Shown here piece after piece: positions 23,837 through 35,211 of a DNA stretch of 46,847 nucleotides (within the stretch, counting starts at the first letter, position 1; each line of letters starts with the position of its first letter). The notes beneath the pieces were generated by a model. The model made no database searches. It was not told the DNA's origin and worked only from the letters and a program-made list of their open reading frames with translations. The translations under genes were made by a program, and so were the position numbers. The DNA is from Pseudomonadota bacterium (lineage in GTDB: Bacteria > Myxococcota_A > Polyangia > Fen-1088): assembly GCA_023438785.1 (NCBI GenBank), contig JAEXQJ010000091.1, positions 1 to 46,847 on the forward strand, written 5' to 3'.

Positions 23837-25606
23837 ATGGCTCGATACATCGTGGGAATCGACCTGGGCACCACCAACTGCGCGATGGCCCAGGTCGATC
23901 TGCAGAAACCCGACGCGGGAATCACCCCGTTCACCATTCCCCAGGTGGTGGCCCAGGGCGAGGTGGACGAGCGGCCCACCCTGCCCTCGTTCCTCCTCCT
24001 GCCATCAGCGACCGAGGTGGCGCCCGAGGCCATGACCCTGCCCTGGGCGGCGCGGCCTGCGTCGGTGGTGGGGGTCTACGCGCGCGAGCGCGGGGCCGAG
24101 CTGCCCCATCGCCTGGTGGCCTCGGCCAAGTCTTGGCTGTCGCACACGGGGGTGGATCGCAAGGCCGCGGTGCTGCCCTGGCGAGGCGCCGAGATCGAGG
24201 AGCACGAGCCGGGCGAGCAGGTCTCGCCGGTGGAGGCGTCGGCGCGCTACCTGGGCCACATGCGCGCGGCCTGGAACCAGGCGCATGCCGATGCGCCGCT
24301 CGAGGAGCAGGAGGTCTTTCTCACCGTGCCCGCGTCCTTCGACGCGGTGGCGCGCGAGTTGACCGTGCTGGCCGCGCGACAGGCCGGTCTGCCCAACGTG
24401 ACCTTGTTGGAGGAGCCGCAAGCGGCCTTCTACTCCTGGCTGGCTCGCAGTGGCGACGGATGGCGCAAGGCTCTGCAGCCCGGTGATTCGGTGGTGGTGT
24501 GCGACGTGGGCGGCGGCACCACCGACTTCTCCATCATCGCTGTGGCCGACGACGGCACGGGCAACTTAGTACTCGAACGCGTGGCCGTTGGCGACCACAT
24601 CCTGCTCGGCGGTGACAACATGGATCTGGCGCTGGCCCACACGGCGGCGCAGCGCCTCGGCAGCAAGCTGAGCGAGACGCAACAGCGCGGCCTGGTGCAC
24701 GCCTGCCGCCGGGCCAAGGAACAACTCCTCAGCGCGGGCGCGCCGGCCAAGGTGCCCGTGACGGTGCTCGGTCGTGGCTCCAAGCTCATCGGCGGCACGC
24801 TGAAGACCGAGCTGTCACGCGAGGACGTGCAGCAACTCCTACTCGACGGCTTCTTCCCGCAGGTTGCCGCCGACGCCCGCCCGCAGAAACGCCGGGCCGT
24901 GGGCCTCAAGGAACTGGGCCTCCCCTACACCAGCGACGCGGCCGTCACGCGCCACCTGGCCGAATTCCTGGCCCGCCACGGCCGCAAGCCCACCGCCATC
25001 CTCTTCAACGGCGGCGTGATGAAGGGCGATGCCCTGCGCGAGCGCATCGGCCTGGTGGTGAGCAGCTGGTTCGGCAAGACCGCCCTTCCCGCGCTGGCCG
25101 GCACGGATCTGGATTTGGCCGTGGCCCATGGTGCGGCCTACTACGGGCTGGTTCGCCACGGTCGCGGCATCCGCATCCGCGGCGGCACGGGCCGGTCGTA
25201 CTACATCGGCATCGAGGCGGCCATGCCCGCTATCCCCGGTTTCGCCCCGCCCGTGAAGGCCATGTGCGTGGTGCCCTTCGGCATGGAGGAAGGCAGCTCG
25301 GCCGGTCTGCCCGGCGAGGAGTTGGGCCTGGTGGTCGGCGAGACGGCCGAGTTCCGCTTCTTCGCCTCCACCGATCGCCCCGACGACAAACCCGGCGCCC
25401 TGGTCGATCCCGCGGCGGCCAATCTGGACGAGTTGGATCCGGTGGAAACGACGTTGCCTGCCGAGGCCGGCGCGGAGGCTGGCCAGGCCGTGCCCGTGAC
25501 CCTGGAATCCAGGGTGACCGAGGTGGGCACGCTGGAATTGTGGTGCGTGGCCCGCCAAGGCCGCGGCCGCTGGAAACTCGAATACTCGGTGCGCGAGCGG
25601 AAGTAA
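23837..25606 (+). CDS. Hsp70 family protein (DnaK-like paralog 1)
   Basis: A 589-residue Hsp70-type chaperone/ATPase. The actin-like ATPase domain shows phosphate-1 IVGIDLGTTNCAMAQ, TVPASFDAVARELTV, LLEEPQAAFYSWL, phosphate-2 VVCDVGGGTTDFSII, and the adenosine-site-like LFNGGVMKGDALRERI. The C-terminal part is shorter than a full DnaK substrate domain plus lid and has its own pattern (VPFGMEEGSSAGLPGEELGLVVGE, then TEVGTLELWCVARQGRGRWKLEY). It is therefore a paralog of the DUF2760-associated type, not the housekeeping DnaK. A strong AAGGAG lies before the ATG. The stop directly abuts the next gene. Confidence 0.92.
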   Translation: MARYIVGIDLGTTNCAMAQVDLQKPDAGITPFTIPQVVAQGEVDERPTLPSFLLLPSATEVAPEAMTLPWAARPASVVGVYARERGAELPHRLVASAKSWLSHTGVDRKAAVLPWRGAEIEEHEPGEQVSPVEASARYLGHMRAAWNQAHADAPLEEQEVFLTVPASFDAVARELTVLAARQAGLPNVTLLEEPQAAFYSWLARSGDGWRKALQPGDSVVVCDVGGGTTDFSIIAVADDGTGNLVLERVAVGDHILLGGDNMDLALAHTAAQRLGSKLSETQQRGLVHACRRAKEQLLSAGAPAKVPVTVLGRGSKLIGGTLKTELSREDVQQLLLDGFFPQVAADARPQKRRAVGLKELGLPYTSDAAVTRHLAEFLARHGRKPTAILFNGGVMKGDALRERIGLVVSSWFGKTALPALAGTDLDLAVAHGAAYYGLVRHGRGIRIRGGTGRSYYIGIEAAMPAIPGFAPPVKAMCVVPFGMEEGSSAGLPGEELGLVVGETAEFRFFASTDRPDDKPGALVDPAAANLDELDPVETTLPAEAGAEAGQAVPVTLESRVTEVGTLELWCVARQGRGRWKLEYSVRERK

Positions 25607-28363
<2,757 letters not shown>

Positions 28364-28426
28364 TGGCTCACGTCAACCGTCTGAATCCGCTCGGTTGGGC
28401 CACATTTTGGCGGAGCTTCGGCAGGC

Positions 28427-29506
28427 GTGAGATGCTGCCGCGGAATGAAGACGTCGCCTCGAAATGCCGCGAAGCTGTTGCCCACGCCGCGCGAGATCTT
28501 CGAGTACCTGGACCAACACGTAATTGGCCAGGAACGCGCCAAGCGGACGGTGGCCATCGCGGCCTACAACCACCTCAAGCGCTGTGAACAGAAGACCGTC
28601 GCCGGCAAGCGACTGCTCAGGAAGTCGAACATCCTGCTCGTGGGTCCCACCGGCTGCGGCAAGACGCACATCGCGCGCACGCTGGCCGAGTTCCTCGACG
28701 TGCCGCTCTCCATCGCCGACGCCACCGAGTACACCGAGGCGGGCTATTACGGCAAAGACGTCGAGGTCATGATCGGCGAGCTGTTGCACAAGGCGGCCGG
28801 CGATGTGGAGTCGGCCCAGCGTGGGATCGTGTTCATCGACGAGGTGGACAAGATCGCCCGCCGCACGCACAGCGCGCGCACCGGCGCCGGCGCCCGCGAC
28901 ATCGGCGGCGAGGGCGTGCAGCAGGGCCTGCTCAAGCTGCTGGAGGGCCGCGAGATCTTCGTCCCGCAGAACGTGACCCAGCACTGGAACAAGCACGACT
29001 TCACCCCGGTGAACACGCAGGACATCCTGTTCATCGCCGCCGGCACGTTCACCGATCTGCGCCTATACGAAGAGAGCCGCTCGGTGGGCTTCGGCAAGAA
29101 GGACGCCAGCGGCCGCGCGCACAGCCAGCCCATCACCGAGAAGGAGCTGCTCGACTATGGCCTGCTGGCCGAGTTCCTGGGCCGACTGCCCGTACGCGTC
29201 GAGCTGGAATCGCTGAGCGAGGGCGATTTGTACAGGATCCTCACCGTGCCGCCCGACTCGCTGGTGCGCGAGTACCAGGCCTTGCTCAAGCTGGATGGCG
29301 TGGACCTCCGCTTCGAGGACGCCGCCCTGCGCGAGATCGCGCAGTACTGCACGCGCCGCAAGACCGGCGCCCGCACCCTGCGCACACTGGTGGAGGAGAT
29401 CTGCCACGACACCATGTTTGAGGCCCCCGAGCGCAACGGCGAGACCGTGGTCATCGACGCTGAGTTCGCCCGTATCCGCCTGGCGCGCTTGGCCGAGAGC
29501 GTGTAG
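28427..29506 (+). CDS. ClpX-like AAA+ unfoldase without zinc domain
   Basis: A 359-residue AAA+ ATPase of the ClpX branch. PTPREIFEYLDQHVIGQERAK begins the ATPase core. Walker A is GPTGCGKT (about residue 73), Walker B is GIVFIDEVDK, and EGVQQGLLKLLEG and RKTGARTLRTLVEEI (sensor 2) match ClpX. Differences from canonical ClpX: no N-terminal zinc-binding domain, the pore loop reads GYYG instead of GYVG, the RKH loop region is replaced by NVTQHWNKHDF, and the ClpP-docking IGF appears as SVGFGKKDASGR. No clpP is nearby. It starts 63 bases after the Hsp70 gene and is probably in the same operon. The start is uncertain: ATG 28427 or 28445. A specialised ClpX paralog is the best reading. Confidence 0.85.
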   Translation: MRCCRGMKTSPRNAAKLLPTPREIFEYLDQHVIGQERAKRTVAIAAYNHLKRCEQKTVAGKRLLRKSNILLVGPTGCGKTHIARTLAEFLDVPLSIADATEYTEAGYYGKDVEVMIGELLHKAAGDVESAQRGIVFIDEVDKIARRTHSARTGAGARDIGGEGVQQGLLKLLEGREIFVPQNVTQHWNKHDFTPVNTQDILFIAAGTFTDLRLYEESRSVGFGKKDASGRAHSQPITEKELLDYGLLAEFLGRLPVRVELESLSEGDLYRILTVPPDSLVREYQALLKLDGVDLRFEDAALREIAQYCTRRKTGARTLRTLVEEICHDTMFEAPERNGETVVIDAEFARIRLARLAESV

Positions 29507-29561
29507 CCGCCCTCCCTTCTCGGTTCCAGCCCTGGTAGAAAGCCCGTCGAGAGCCCGCCCC

Positions 29562-30440
29562 ATGAAGATTCGCGATCTATTCAACAAAGGCCGCCGCCTC
29601 TATTCGTTCGAGTTCTCGCCGCCCAAGACCGAGGCGGGCACGGAGAAGCTGGAACGCGCCATGGTGGAGCTAAAGGACCTCCAGCCGGCCTTTGTCTCGG
29701 TGACCTATGGCGCGGGAGGCTCCACGCGTGATCGCACGTTCGAGTTGGTCACGCGCCTGCAGCGCGAGCAGGGCCTGTGCACCATGGCCCACCTGACCTG
29801 CATGAATTCGACGCGCGCCGAGGTGACGACCCTGGTCGACCGCTGGGTCGAGGCGGGCATCGAAAACATGATCCCGCTGCGCGGCGATCCGCCCGCCGGT
29901 GTGGTCGACTTCGTTCCGCCCGCCGATGCCTTTCAGCACGCCGCCGACCTGGTGGCGTACATCCGACGGCGCCACGGCGATCGCGTGTGCATGGCCGGCG
30001 CCGGCTATCCCGAGGGCCACACGCAAAGCCCGAATCTGGATACGGACATGGGCCACCTGGTCACCAAGGTCAAGGCGGGCCTGGACTTCATCATCACGCA
30101 GCTCTTCTTCGACAACCGCGTGTACTTCGATTTCGTGAAGCGCGCTCGTGCCGCGGGCATCACCGTGCCTATCTTGCCGGGGATCATGCCCATCACGGAT
30201 GTGGCGCAGATCGAGCGCATGACCAAGATGTGCGGCGCCAGCATCCCGCCCGTGCTCCTCGCCGAGTTGGAACGGCGGCGCGACGACACGGCGGCCGTTC
30301 AGCAGCTCGGCGTGGCCCAGGCAACGGCCCAATGCGTGGATCTGGTCCTCAACGGCGCGCCGGGCATTCACTTCTACACGCTCAATCAGTCGCCAGCTAC
30401 GCGCATGATCCTCACGGCGCTCAAGGCGCGCGGCCTGTAG
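29562..30440 (+). CDS. metF: Methylenetetrahydrofolate reductase
   Basis: A 292-residue flavoprotein. It reduces 5,10-methylene-THF to 5-methyl-THF for methionine synthesis and one-carbon metabolism. Signatures are SFEFSPPKTEAGTEKL (catalytic Glu region), FVSVTYGAGGSTRDRT, MAHLTCMNSTRAEV, NMIPLRGDPP, GAGYPEGHTQSPN, DFIITQLFFDN and GIMPITDVAQIERM, ending GIHFYTLNQSPAT. Length fits bacterial MetF. The ATG at 29562 is used because it directly precedes KIRDLFNKGRRLYSFEF; the much longer open frame upstream lies inside the ClpX-like gene. It is 55 bases after that gene, so may be co-transcribed or separate. The stop meets the convergent neighbour's stop with no gap. Confidence 0.96.
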   Translation: MKIRDLFNKGRRLYSFEFSPPKTEAGTEKLERAMVELKDLQPAFVSVTYGAGGSTRDRTFELVTRLQREQGLCTMAHLTCMNSTRAEVTTLVDRWVEAGIENMIPLRGDPPAGVVDFVPPADAFQHAADLVAYIRRRHGDRVCMAGAGYPEGHTQSPNLDTDMGHLVTKVKAGLDFIITQLFFDNRVYFDFVKRARAAGITVPILPGIMPITDVAQIERMTKMCGASIPPVLLAELERRRDDTAAVQQLGVAQATAQCVDLVLNGAPGIHFYTLNQSPATRMILTALKARGL

Positions 30441-31022
30441 CTACGGGCAGCCCATCCGGGTGTAGGTCGTAACCAAGAGCGCGTCCCCTTGAGTGGCGGC
30501 CAGGACCAGCCGCGAGGGCGTGGCGGTGTAGCTCATCGTATTCGGGATGCCGACCGCGCCCTGCAGACACAGAGCCGCCTGTGTGAGCTGATTGCCCGAA
30601 GTGGCGGCTGTGGTGATGGCTTTGAGGCTCACGGACTCCGTCTCGGTCAGCACATCGCCCGACCAGAAGAGCTTCTTGCCCTGCTCGGCCACCACGATGG
30701 TGAACCGCCGGCCCGTGCGACTGACCGGGTTCCAGCCCTCGACCTTGGTGGCCTGGTACACACCGTCGAGAATCGTGCCGCCGGTGAACGCGGGCGGATC
30801 TCCCGTCCCGTCGGTGAAGGACACGGCCACGGCGGTGTTGGGCACCGTGTTGCACTGATCGGCCGACGTGTAGTCGGGCATGCCGGGACAAACCGGGGCC
30901 GTGTCGAGCGGTGCGCTGGTCTCGGCGGCGGCGGTGTCGCGAACCGAACCGTCGAGCCGGGTGCCCGCGGATTTCGCCCCACACCCGGCCGCCAACGCGA
31001 GGACCAGCGCCAGGCTCCTCAC
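30441..31022 (-). CDS. Small lipoprotein of unknown function
   Basis: A 193-residue protein with a clean lipoprotein signal (MRSLALVLALAAGC, Cys14), so it is likely anchored in the outer membrane facing the periplasm. After a disordered Ala/Thr linker comes a beta-rich domain with four cysteines (CPGMPDYTSADQC near the start; LCLQGAVG and a final MGCP). The segments ILDGVYQATKVEGWN, RRFTIVVAEQG and PSRLVLAATQGDALLVTTYTRMGC suggest a small lipocalin-like or beta-sandwich fold, a type common in myxobacterial lipoproteins; this is a guess from pattern. The ATG overlaps the upstream YqeY-like gene's stop by four bases, so both are in one operon. Confidence 0.8.
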   Translation of the reverse strand: MRSLALVLALAAGCGAKSAGTRLDGSVRDTAAAETSAPLDTAPVCPGMPDYTSADQCNTVPNTAVAVSFTDGTGDPPAFTGGTILDGVYQATKVEGWNPVSRTGRRFTIVVAEQGKKLFWSGDVLTETESVSLKAITTAATSGNQLTQAALCLQGAVGIPNTMSYTATPSRLVLAATQGDALLVTTYTRMGCP

Positions 31023-31474
31023 TTGACCTCTTCCTCCACGATGCGCTTCACGGTGGACGGCTCGAAGTGACCCTTGTGGGCCTTCATGATCTCGCCCATG
31101 ACCCGGCCGGCCAGCTTGGGATCCTTGCCGCCCATCTTGGTGATCACCTCACGCACCGCCGCGCGCACCTCGTCGTCGCCCGCCGCCTTGGGCAGAAAAC
31201 GCGCGCAGAATTCGATTTCGAAATCGATCTGCGGCAAGGCCTCCGCGCCGCGCTCGCCCAGGGCCGCGTACTCCTCGCGCGACTTGCGCATCTGCTTCTG
31301 GTAGGCGGTGATCACCTCCAGCCACAAAGCGTCGTCGAGCGGTCCCTTGAAGCCGGGCGCCGTGCGCCGCTCCATGTGCTTGGTCTTGATCATGGCAATG
31401 CAGTTCTTGGTGCGGGAGTCTTTGTTCCGCATCGCCTCTTTCAGCAGGTCCTGAAGCTGAGTTTCGATGGACAT
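31019..31474 (-). CDS. GatB/YqeY domain protein
   Basis: A 151-residue soluble protein of the YqeY family, which resembles the tRNA-binding C-terminal domain of GatB. It has SIETQLQDLLKEAMRNKDSRT at the start, then IDFEIEFCARFLPKA and VREVITKMGGKDPKLAGRVMGEIMKAHKG, and ends with the KRIVEEEV helix. In YqeY the second half (GKDMGKVMG-type) is the conserved tail, matched here by DPKLAGRVMGEIM. A role in tRNA-dependent amidation or quality control is suggested for the family but not proven. The start is fixed by AAGGAAAGG seven bases upstream; a long frame beyond it is spurious. It is the first gene of a two-gene operon with the lipoprotein. Confidence 0.88.
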   Translation of the reverse strand: MSIETQLQDLLKEAMRNKDSRTKNCIAMIKTKHMERRTAPGFKGPLDDALWLEVITAYQKQMRKSREEYAALGERGAEALPQIDFEIEFCARFLPKAAGDDEVRAAVREVITKMGGKDPKLAGRVMGEIMKAHKGHFEPSTVKRIVEEEVK

Positions 31475-31669
31475 TGGCCTTTCCTTTTCGCACCCCGTCG
31501 GGGTGGGCCGAGTTTGCCCTCCCCCCCGGGATCCGTGAAGCAGATTCACACCTCCCGCGAGCCGCCCCGCCTGTGATCGTGCCACGGTCACCTTTCGGCG
31601 CCGGGCTCGATTGGCGCGGCGATTGCTGCAGCAGGGAGGCAGGCATAGACTTCCGCGAAGGAGTACGTG

Positions 31670-32695
31670 ATGTCGCGCAAACCGCTGATAGCCATTCTGG
31701 CTCCCCTGCTCCTGGCTACCACGCCGGTAGCGGCGCAGCCGGCCAGCGAAGAAGATCTCGCCGCAGAGGCGCCCGGACCCGCAGAGGCCGCGCCCGAACC
31801 CGCGGAAACCGCGCCCGCCCCGCAAGAAGCGCCGCCCGAATACGCTCCGCCGAAGCCTGGGACCGCGGAGACGAGCACGCCTCCGCCCATCCCGCCCAAC
31901 GCCGAAGGGACACCCGTTCAAGCATCCGGTGGGGGTTACTGCTACGGCGGCCCTCACCCGGTGGACACGCGTTATGCGCCTGGCCCCACATGGGATGCGA
32001 CCCCGGGCCCGCACACGCGTCCTTACCCACCCATCGACCTGCGTCTCTTCGCGTTCAAAGACGGCTGCTACTACTTCATCGGCGACCCCCTCGACTTCGG
32101 CTACGCGGGCCAGACCTACGCCTACTACGGCGCGCACCCCATCCTCGACGCGCACGGCGGCGGCTGGTGCTTCATGATTGGACCGCACACGCACTTCTGG
32201 CGGCCGTGGTCGCCGCACTTCGTGACCGTGGGCTCCTGGTACTACTGGGAGGGGCCCTACGATGCGTACTTCTGGTCTTACTGGCCGTACTACTCGTTCT
32301 ACTACCGCGACTACTACCCGCACTACTACCGGGGCGGCTACTTCTACCGCCACCATCATGGCTTCCGCGTGGCACCGCCCATCACACGCGTGCCGCCTCC
32401 ATCTTGGCACGGGGGCTGGCGTGGACGTCCGGCGGGCAGTGCGGCCGCTCCCGGCGGGTGGCGAGGCGCACCGGCGTCACCGGCTGCGCGACCGGGCACG
32501 CCGTTTCATGCGCCCGCGGCCGGCGACGGCTGGCGCGGCAGCCCCGCGCCCTCGGCGGCTCCCGCGCCCAACATGAACACGGGCCGCGGCGGGTGGCGTG
32601 GAGGCCCGGCGCCAAGTGCTCCGTCCCGTTGGGGAGGCTCGCCCTCGCGCGCTCCCTCGCCGGTCCGCTCAGGCGGCGGCTGGCGCCGCAGGTAG
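31670..32695 (+). CDS. Secreted aromatic/His-rich protein with C-terminal GGWRG repeats
   Basis: A 341-residue exported protein of unrecognised family. A signal peptide (MSRKPLIAILAPLLLATTPVAA) is followed by a Pro/Ala/Glu-rich linker to about residue 80. A folded-looking central domain (CYGGPHPVDTRYAPG, DLRLFAFKDGCYYFIGDP, GGGWCFMIGPHTHFW) then leads into a run dominated by Tyr, Trp, Phe and His (YYWEGPYDAYFWSYWPYYSF) and an HHHG patch. The C-terminus repeats GGWRG/DGWRG about six times among Pro/Ala/Ser and ends RRR. Such composition suggests an envelope-associated or matrix protein, perhaps metal-binding through the His patch; this is inference. AAGGAG lies six bases before the ATG at 31670. 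The divergent spacer 31475-31669 shows nothing recognisable. Confidence 0.72.
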   Translation: MSRKPLIAILAPLLLATTPVAAQPASEEDLAAEAPGPAEAAPEPAETAPAPQEAPPEYAPPKPGTAETSTPPPIPPNAEGTPVQASGGGYCYGGPHPVDTRYAPGPTWDATPGPHTRPYPPIDLRLFAFKDGCYYFIGDPLDFGYAGQTYAYYGAHPILDAHGGGWCFMIGPHTHFWRPWSPHFVTVGSWYYWEGPYDAYFWSYWPYYSFYYRDYYPHYYRGGYFYRHHHGFRVAPPITRVPPPSWHGGWRGRPAGSAAAPGGWRGAPASPAARPGTPFHAPAAGDGWRGSPAPSAAPAPNMNTGRGGWRGGPAPSAPSRWGGSPSRAPSPVRSGGGWRRR

Positions 32696-33757
32696 CGCGA
32701 GGCCTTCGGCCCCGGGGGGCGTGGGCTTTTCGGTCCTCGTATACGGGGCCACGGCGGGTCGCGCGTTCACCAGCATGAAGACATAGTCCTGAAAATCACC
32801 GTCCCCGTCCTGATCCACGGCCACCAGCAGTTGATCGGGCACGGGCGATCCGCCGCGGCTGAGGGGCGGATAAACGCGCATCGCGTGGCGGGGTCTGCCC
32901 GGGTTGCGCTCGCTGTCCGAGAACAGGATGTGCTTGCCAAGCCTGATGTAGATGCCGAACGGCACATCGCCCGCGTCGAAGCTGGTCTGCCCCTCGCCGG
33001 CCAGCTCGGGGTTGAGCCGGTGGTTCTGGCCCTTGCCGATGGTCCCCATGGCCCGCTCGACCACCTTGCCGTCCTCGACAGTGTACGTGCCGTAGCTCGA
33101 CTCTTGATTGCTGGCGTAACGAGCGATGACGTACAGGCCGACGTTGCCCGGCTTGGCGCGCTGGATGAGCGGGGCCTCCACTTCCGCGCCGGTGAGGACC
33201 TCTGCGCGGGCCGCCTCGCGCCCCGTGCGGCCCAAGTCGGCGGAGTAACCCAGCGTGTCCAGGATCTGCTCCAGTCGCGGTTCGCTGGCCGCATCGGTCC
33301 CCTTGGTCACCAGGGCGGCGAAGTCACAGGGTGGACCATCGTCGTCGTTGTCGCGCCCGATGTGGAGGCGCGCGCGGTGCACGCCCGGGGCCGTGTCCGG
33401 GCCGGGCGCGAACCCCACCGCCAGCGAAAGCGAGCGGTTCGTGCGCAAGATGGTGGGCAGCGGCGGCACGCCCGTCAGGTTAAAGACACTGGATTGGGAG
33501 CCCACCACCGACAGCGCGGTGATCTGCACCGGCTCATCCCCGGTGTTGCGGATGGTGACCGTGTCGCTCGCCTTGGTCGTACCGCGCACGCCCGAAAAAA
33601 ACAGCTCCAGGGGTAGCACTTCGAGCGGCTCCCGAACTTTCTCCAACTTGGACTGGGCGGGCGGCGGTGCGGCCAGCTTCGGGGGCGGTGCCGGCGGCGC
33701 CCCCGCGCACGACAGGGTCAGCAACGGCAATGCCGAAACCCAGGAGGGCAAGCGCAT
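32669..33757 (-). CDS. Lipoprotein with an ASH/choice-of-anchor-like beta-sandwich domain
   Basis: A 362-residue protein with signal MRLPSWVSALPLLTLSC (lipobox LTLSC, Cys17) and a Pro-rich linker. Residues about 45-145 look like an immunoglobulin-type ASH/choice-of-anchor domain (LELFFSGVRGTTKASDTVTIRNTGDEPVQ-type start, later LSLAVGFAPG). The remainder (YGTYTVEDGKVVERAMGTIGKGQNH and LVAVDQDGDGDFQDYVFMLVNARP) is not recognised, though the DQDGDGDFQD loop resembles a calcium-binding loop. AGGAGG sits directly against the ATG, an unusually tight spacing; the signal peptide nevertheless supports this start. The last 27 bases overlap the convergent end of the aromatic-rich gene. Confidence 0.75.
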   Translation of the reverse strand: MRLPSWVSALPLLTLSCAGAPPAPPPKLAAPPPAQSKLEKVREPLEVLPLELFFSGVRGTTKASDTVTIRNTGDEPVQITALSVVGSQSSVFNLTGVPPLPTILRTNRSLSLAVGFAPGPDTAPGVHRARLHIGRDNDDDGPPCDFAALVTKGTDAASEPRLEQILDTLGYSADLGRTGREAARAEVLTGAEVEAPLIQRAKPGNVGLYVIARYASNQESSYGTYTVEDGKVVERAMGTIGKGQNHRLNPELAGEGQTSFDAGDVPFGIYIRLGKHILFSDSERNPGRPRHAMRVYPPLSRGGSPVPDQLLVAVDQDGDGDFQDYVFMLVNARPAVAPYTRTEKPTPPGAEGLALPAAPAAA

Positions 33758-33810
33758 CCTCCTAGCGTAACCTCCCCATCCGCAAAGCGAAACAGGGGGA
33801 GCCGACGCCG

Positions 33811-35211
33811 TCAGTTGTTTCCGTGCGGGAAGAAGGTGTCCTCGTAGGAGAACTGCGGCATTCGGTCAAAGGTGATGGCGCCGAACGTGTTGACCACCAC
33901 GGCCAAGACGAGGAGTCCCTTGAACAGCCGGCCGAAGCGCCGGTTGCCCACGGCCAGGAGCATGATGAGGAACACGATGTAGTCGAGGCTGAAGCGGTAG
34001 CCGAACTGGACGTAGCCCGAGTTCTGGTAGAGCAGCGAGGGCACGGCGACGGCCAGGATGGTGATCCACAGGGCGCGCGTCAGCGGGCTGCGCTCGACGG
34101 GGGCCACGGTGTAGGCCAGGTTGGGTGAGGTGACCAGCAGCGACATGCCGTGGGCGCTGACCTTGACCCACGGGTACTTGGCCAGGATCCGCGGCAACAA
34201 CACCAAGGCGCAGGCCAGATTGCGCGACAGGAAGTGGTAGTTGAAAAGGCCGTAGCGCTGGATGCGGTCCTGCCAAGCGATGTTCAGGTACTCGTGCCCG
34301 AAGCAGGAAGCCTTGCCGAAGCGCGCGTAGTTGTGTGCCAGCAGCAGGAGCAACACCGCGGCGGCCGGCACGGCAAAGCGGACCAACTTGGCCACGAGCC
34401 CCGGCGGCAAGCCCTCGCGGCGCACCTGGCGTAGACGTGCCCAGCCGCCCGTGGCGCGCACCGCCTCGAAAAGGAAGAGCGGCACCATGAACCCAAGCGG
34501 CGTGCGCGTGGCGAACCCCAAGCCGACGCACAACCCGGCCAGCGCGGGCCAGGCCGCATCGATGGACGCCCATGCGTAACCGATCACGCAGGTCACACCG
34601 ACCACGTGGGCCGTGAACCAGACCTGCCCCAGCACGGAGCTGAAGCAATAGACCGAGCCCCCGCCGAACAGGACGGTGAGCAGGAGATCGTCCGTCACGC
34701 TGCGCTTGGAGTAACCGCGCCGCTGCAACCGACGCAGCAGAAGGAAGAGCAGCACGGGATTAATGGCCGCCCAGATGGCCGTGAATAGGACGTCGTTGAA
34801 TTGCAGGTGCGCCACGGCCACGAAGGGCAGCATCAGCACGGCGGGAAACGGCGGGAACGAGACGTAGCGGATCCAGGAACGGGAGGCGATGTCCTCGGCG
34901 GGAACGGTCACCGACGGCCCGCGCAGCGGATAGAAGCGATCCGTGGGACCGCCGGTCCTGAACTGGCCTTTCAGCTCGCGACCATCGCGCAGCTTGAGCA
35001 CCTCCACGCGCGCCCAGTCGTTCTCGTTGGGCGGCGCCTGCGGCAGGTCGAGCCGCCCTTTGAGCCAGCCCTCGGCCAGGTACACGAAATGGTTGTAGGG
35101 CGAATGCTGGCGCAGACGACCCGCCGCGGTGCCCAGGTAAATGGCGGCGAAGCTGACGAACATAATCAGCAGCCCCCAGCGGGTGGAGAACAGGCGTTCG
35201 ATGCGACTCAT
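33811..35211 (-). CDS. Polytopic membrane protein of a GT-C-type operon
   Basis: A 466-residue integral membrane protein with about nine or ten hydrophobic segments, for example LLIMFVSFAAIYLG, VLMLPFVAVAHLQF, AVPAAAVLLLLLAHN and YIVFLIMLLAV. It resembles polyprenol-phosphate-linked GT-C glycosyltransferases or their partners in general plan, but I see no firm catalytic DE/DD motif; the N-terminal loop LAEGWLKGRLDLPQ and ENDWARVEVLKLRDGRELKG lies in the periplasm. The start at 35211 overlaps the upstream glycosyltransferase stop by four bases (ATGA). The large frame extending further is the shadow of that neighbour. It is the last gene of a three-gene operon. Confidence 0.75.
   Translation of the reverse strand: MSRIERLFSTRWGLLIMFVSFAAIYLGTAAGRLRQHSPYNHFVYLAEGWLKGRLDLPQAPPNENDWARVEVLKLRDGRELKGQFRTGGPTDRFYPLRGPSVTVPAEDIASRSWIRYVSFPPFPAVLMLPFVAVAHLQFNDVLFTAIWAAINPVLLFLLLRRLQRRGYSKRSVTDDLLLTVLFGGGSVYCFSSVLGQVWFTAHVVGVTCVIGYAWASIDAAWPALAGLCVGLGFATRTPLGFMVPLFLFEAVRATGGWARLRQVRREGLPPGLVAKLVRFAVPAAAVLLLLLAHNYARFGKASCFGHEYLNIAWQDRIQRYGLFNYHFLSRNLACALVLLPRILAKYPWVKVSAHGMSLLVTSPNLAYTVAPVERSPLTRALWITILAVAVPSLLYQNSGYVQFGYRFSLDYIVFLIMLLAVGNRRFGRLFKGLLVLAVVVNTFGAITFDRMPQFSYEDTFFPHGNN

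Noticed and set aside
30438..30443. TAGCTA stop-to-stop junctions of convergent genes, also at 17813-17818
   Set aside because: A simple consequence of two TAG stops meeting; no further symmetry around them.
31019..32410. 463-codon minus-strand frame upstream of the YqeY-like protein
   Set aside because: The upstream part is the antisense of the aromatic-rich gene. The ribosome site before 31474 and the family start there.
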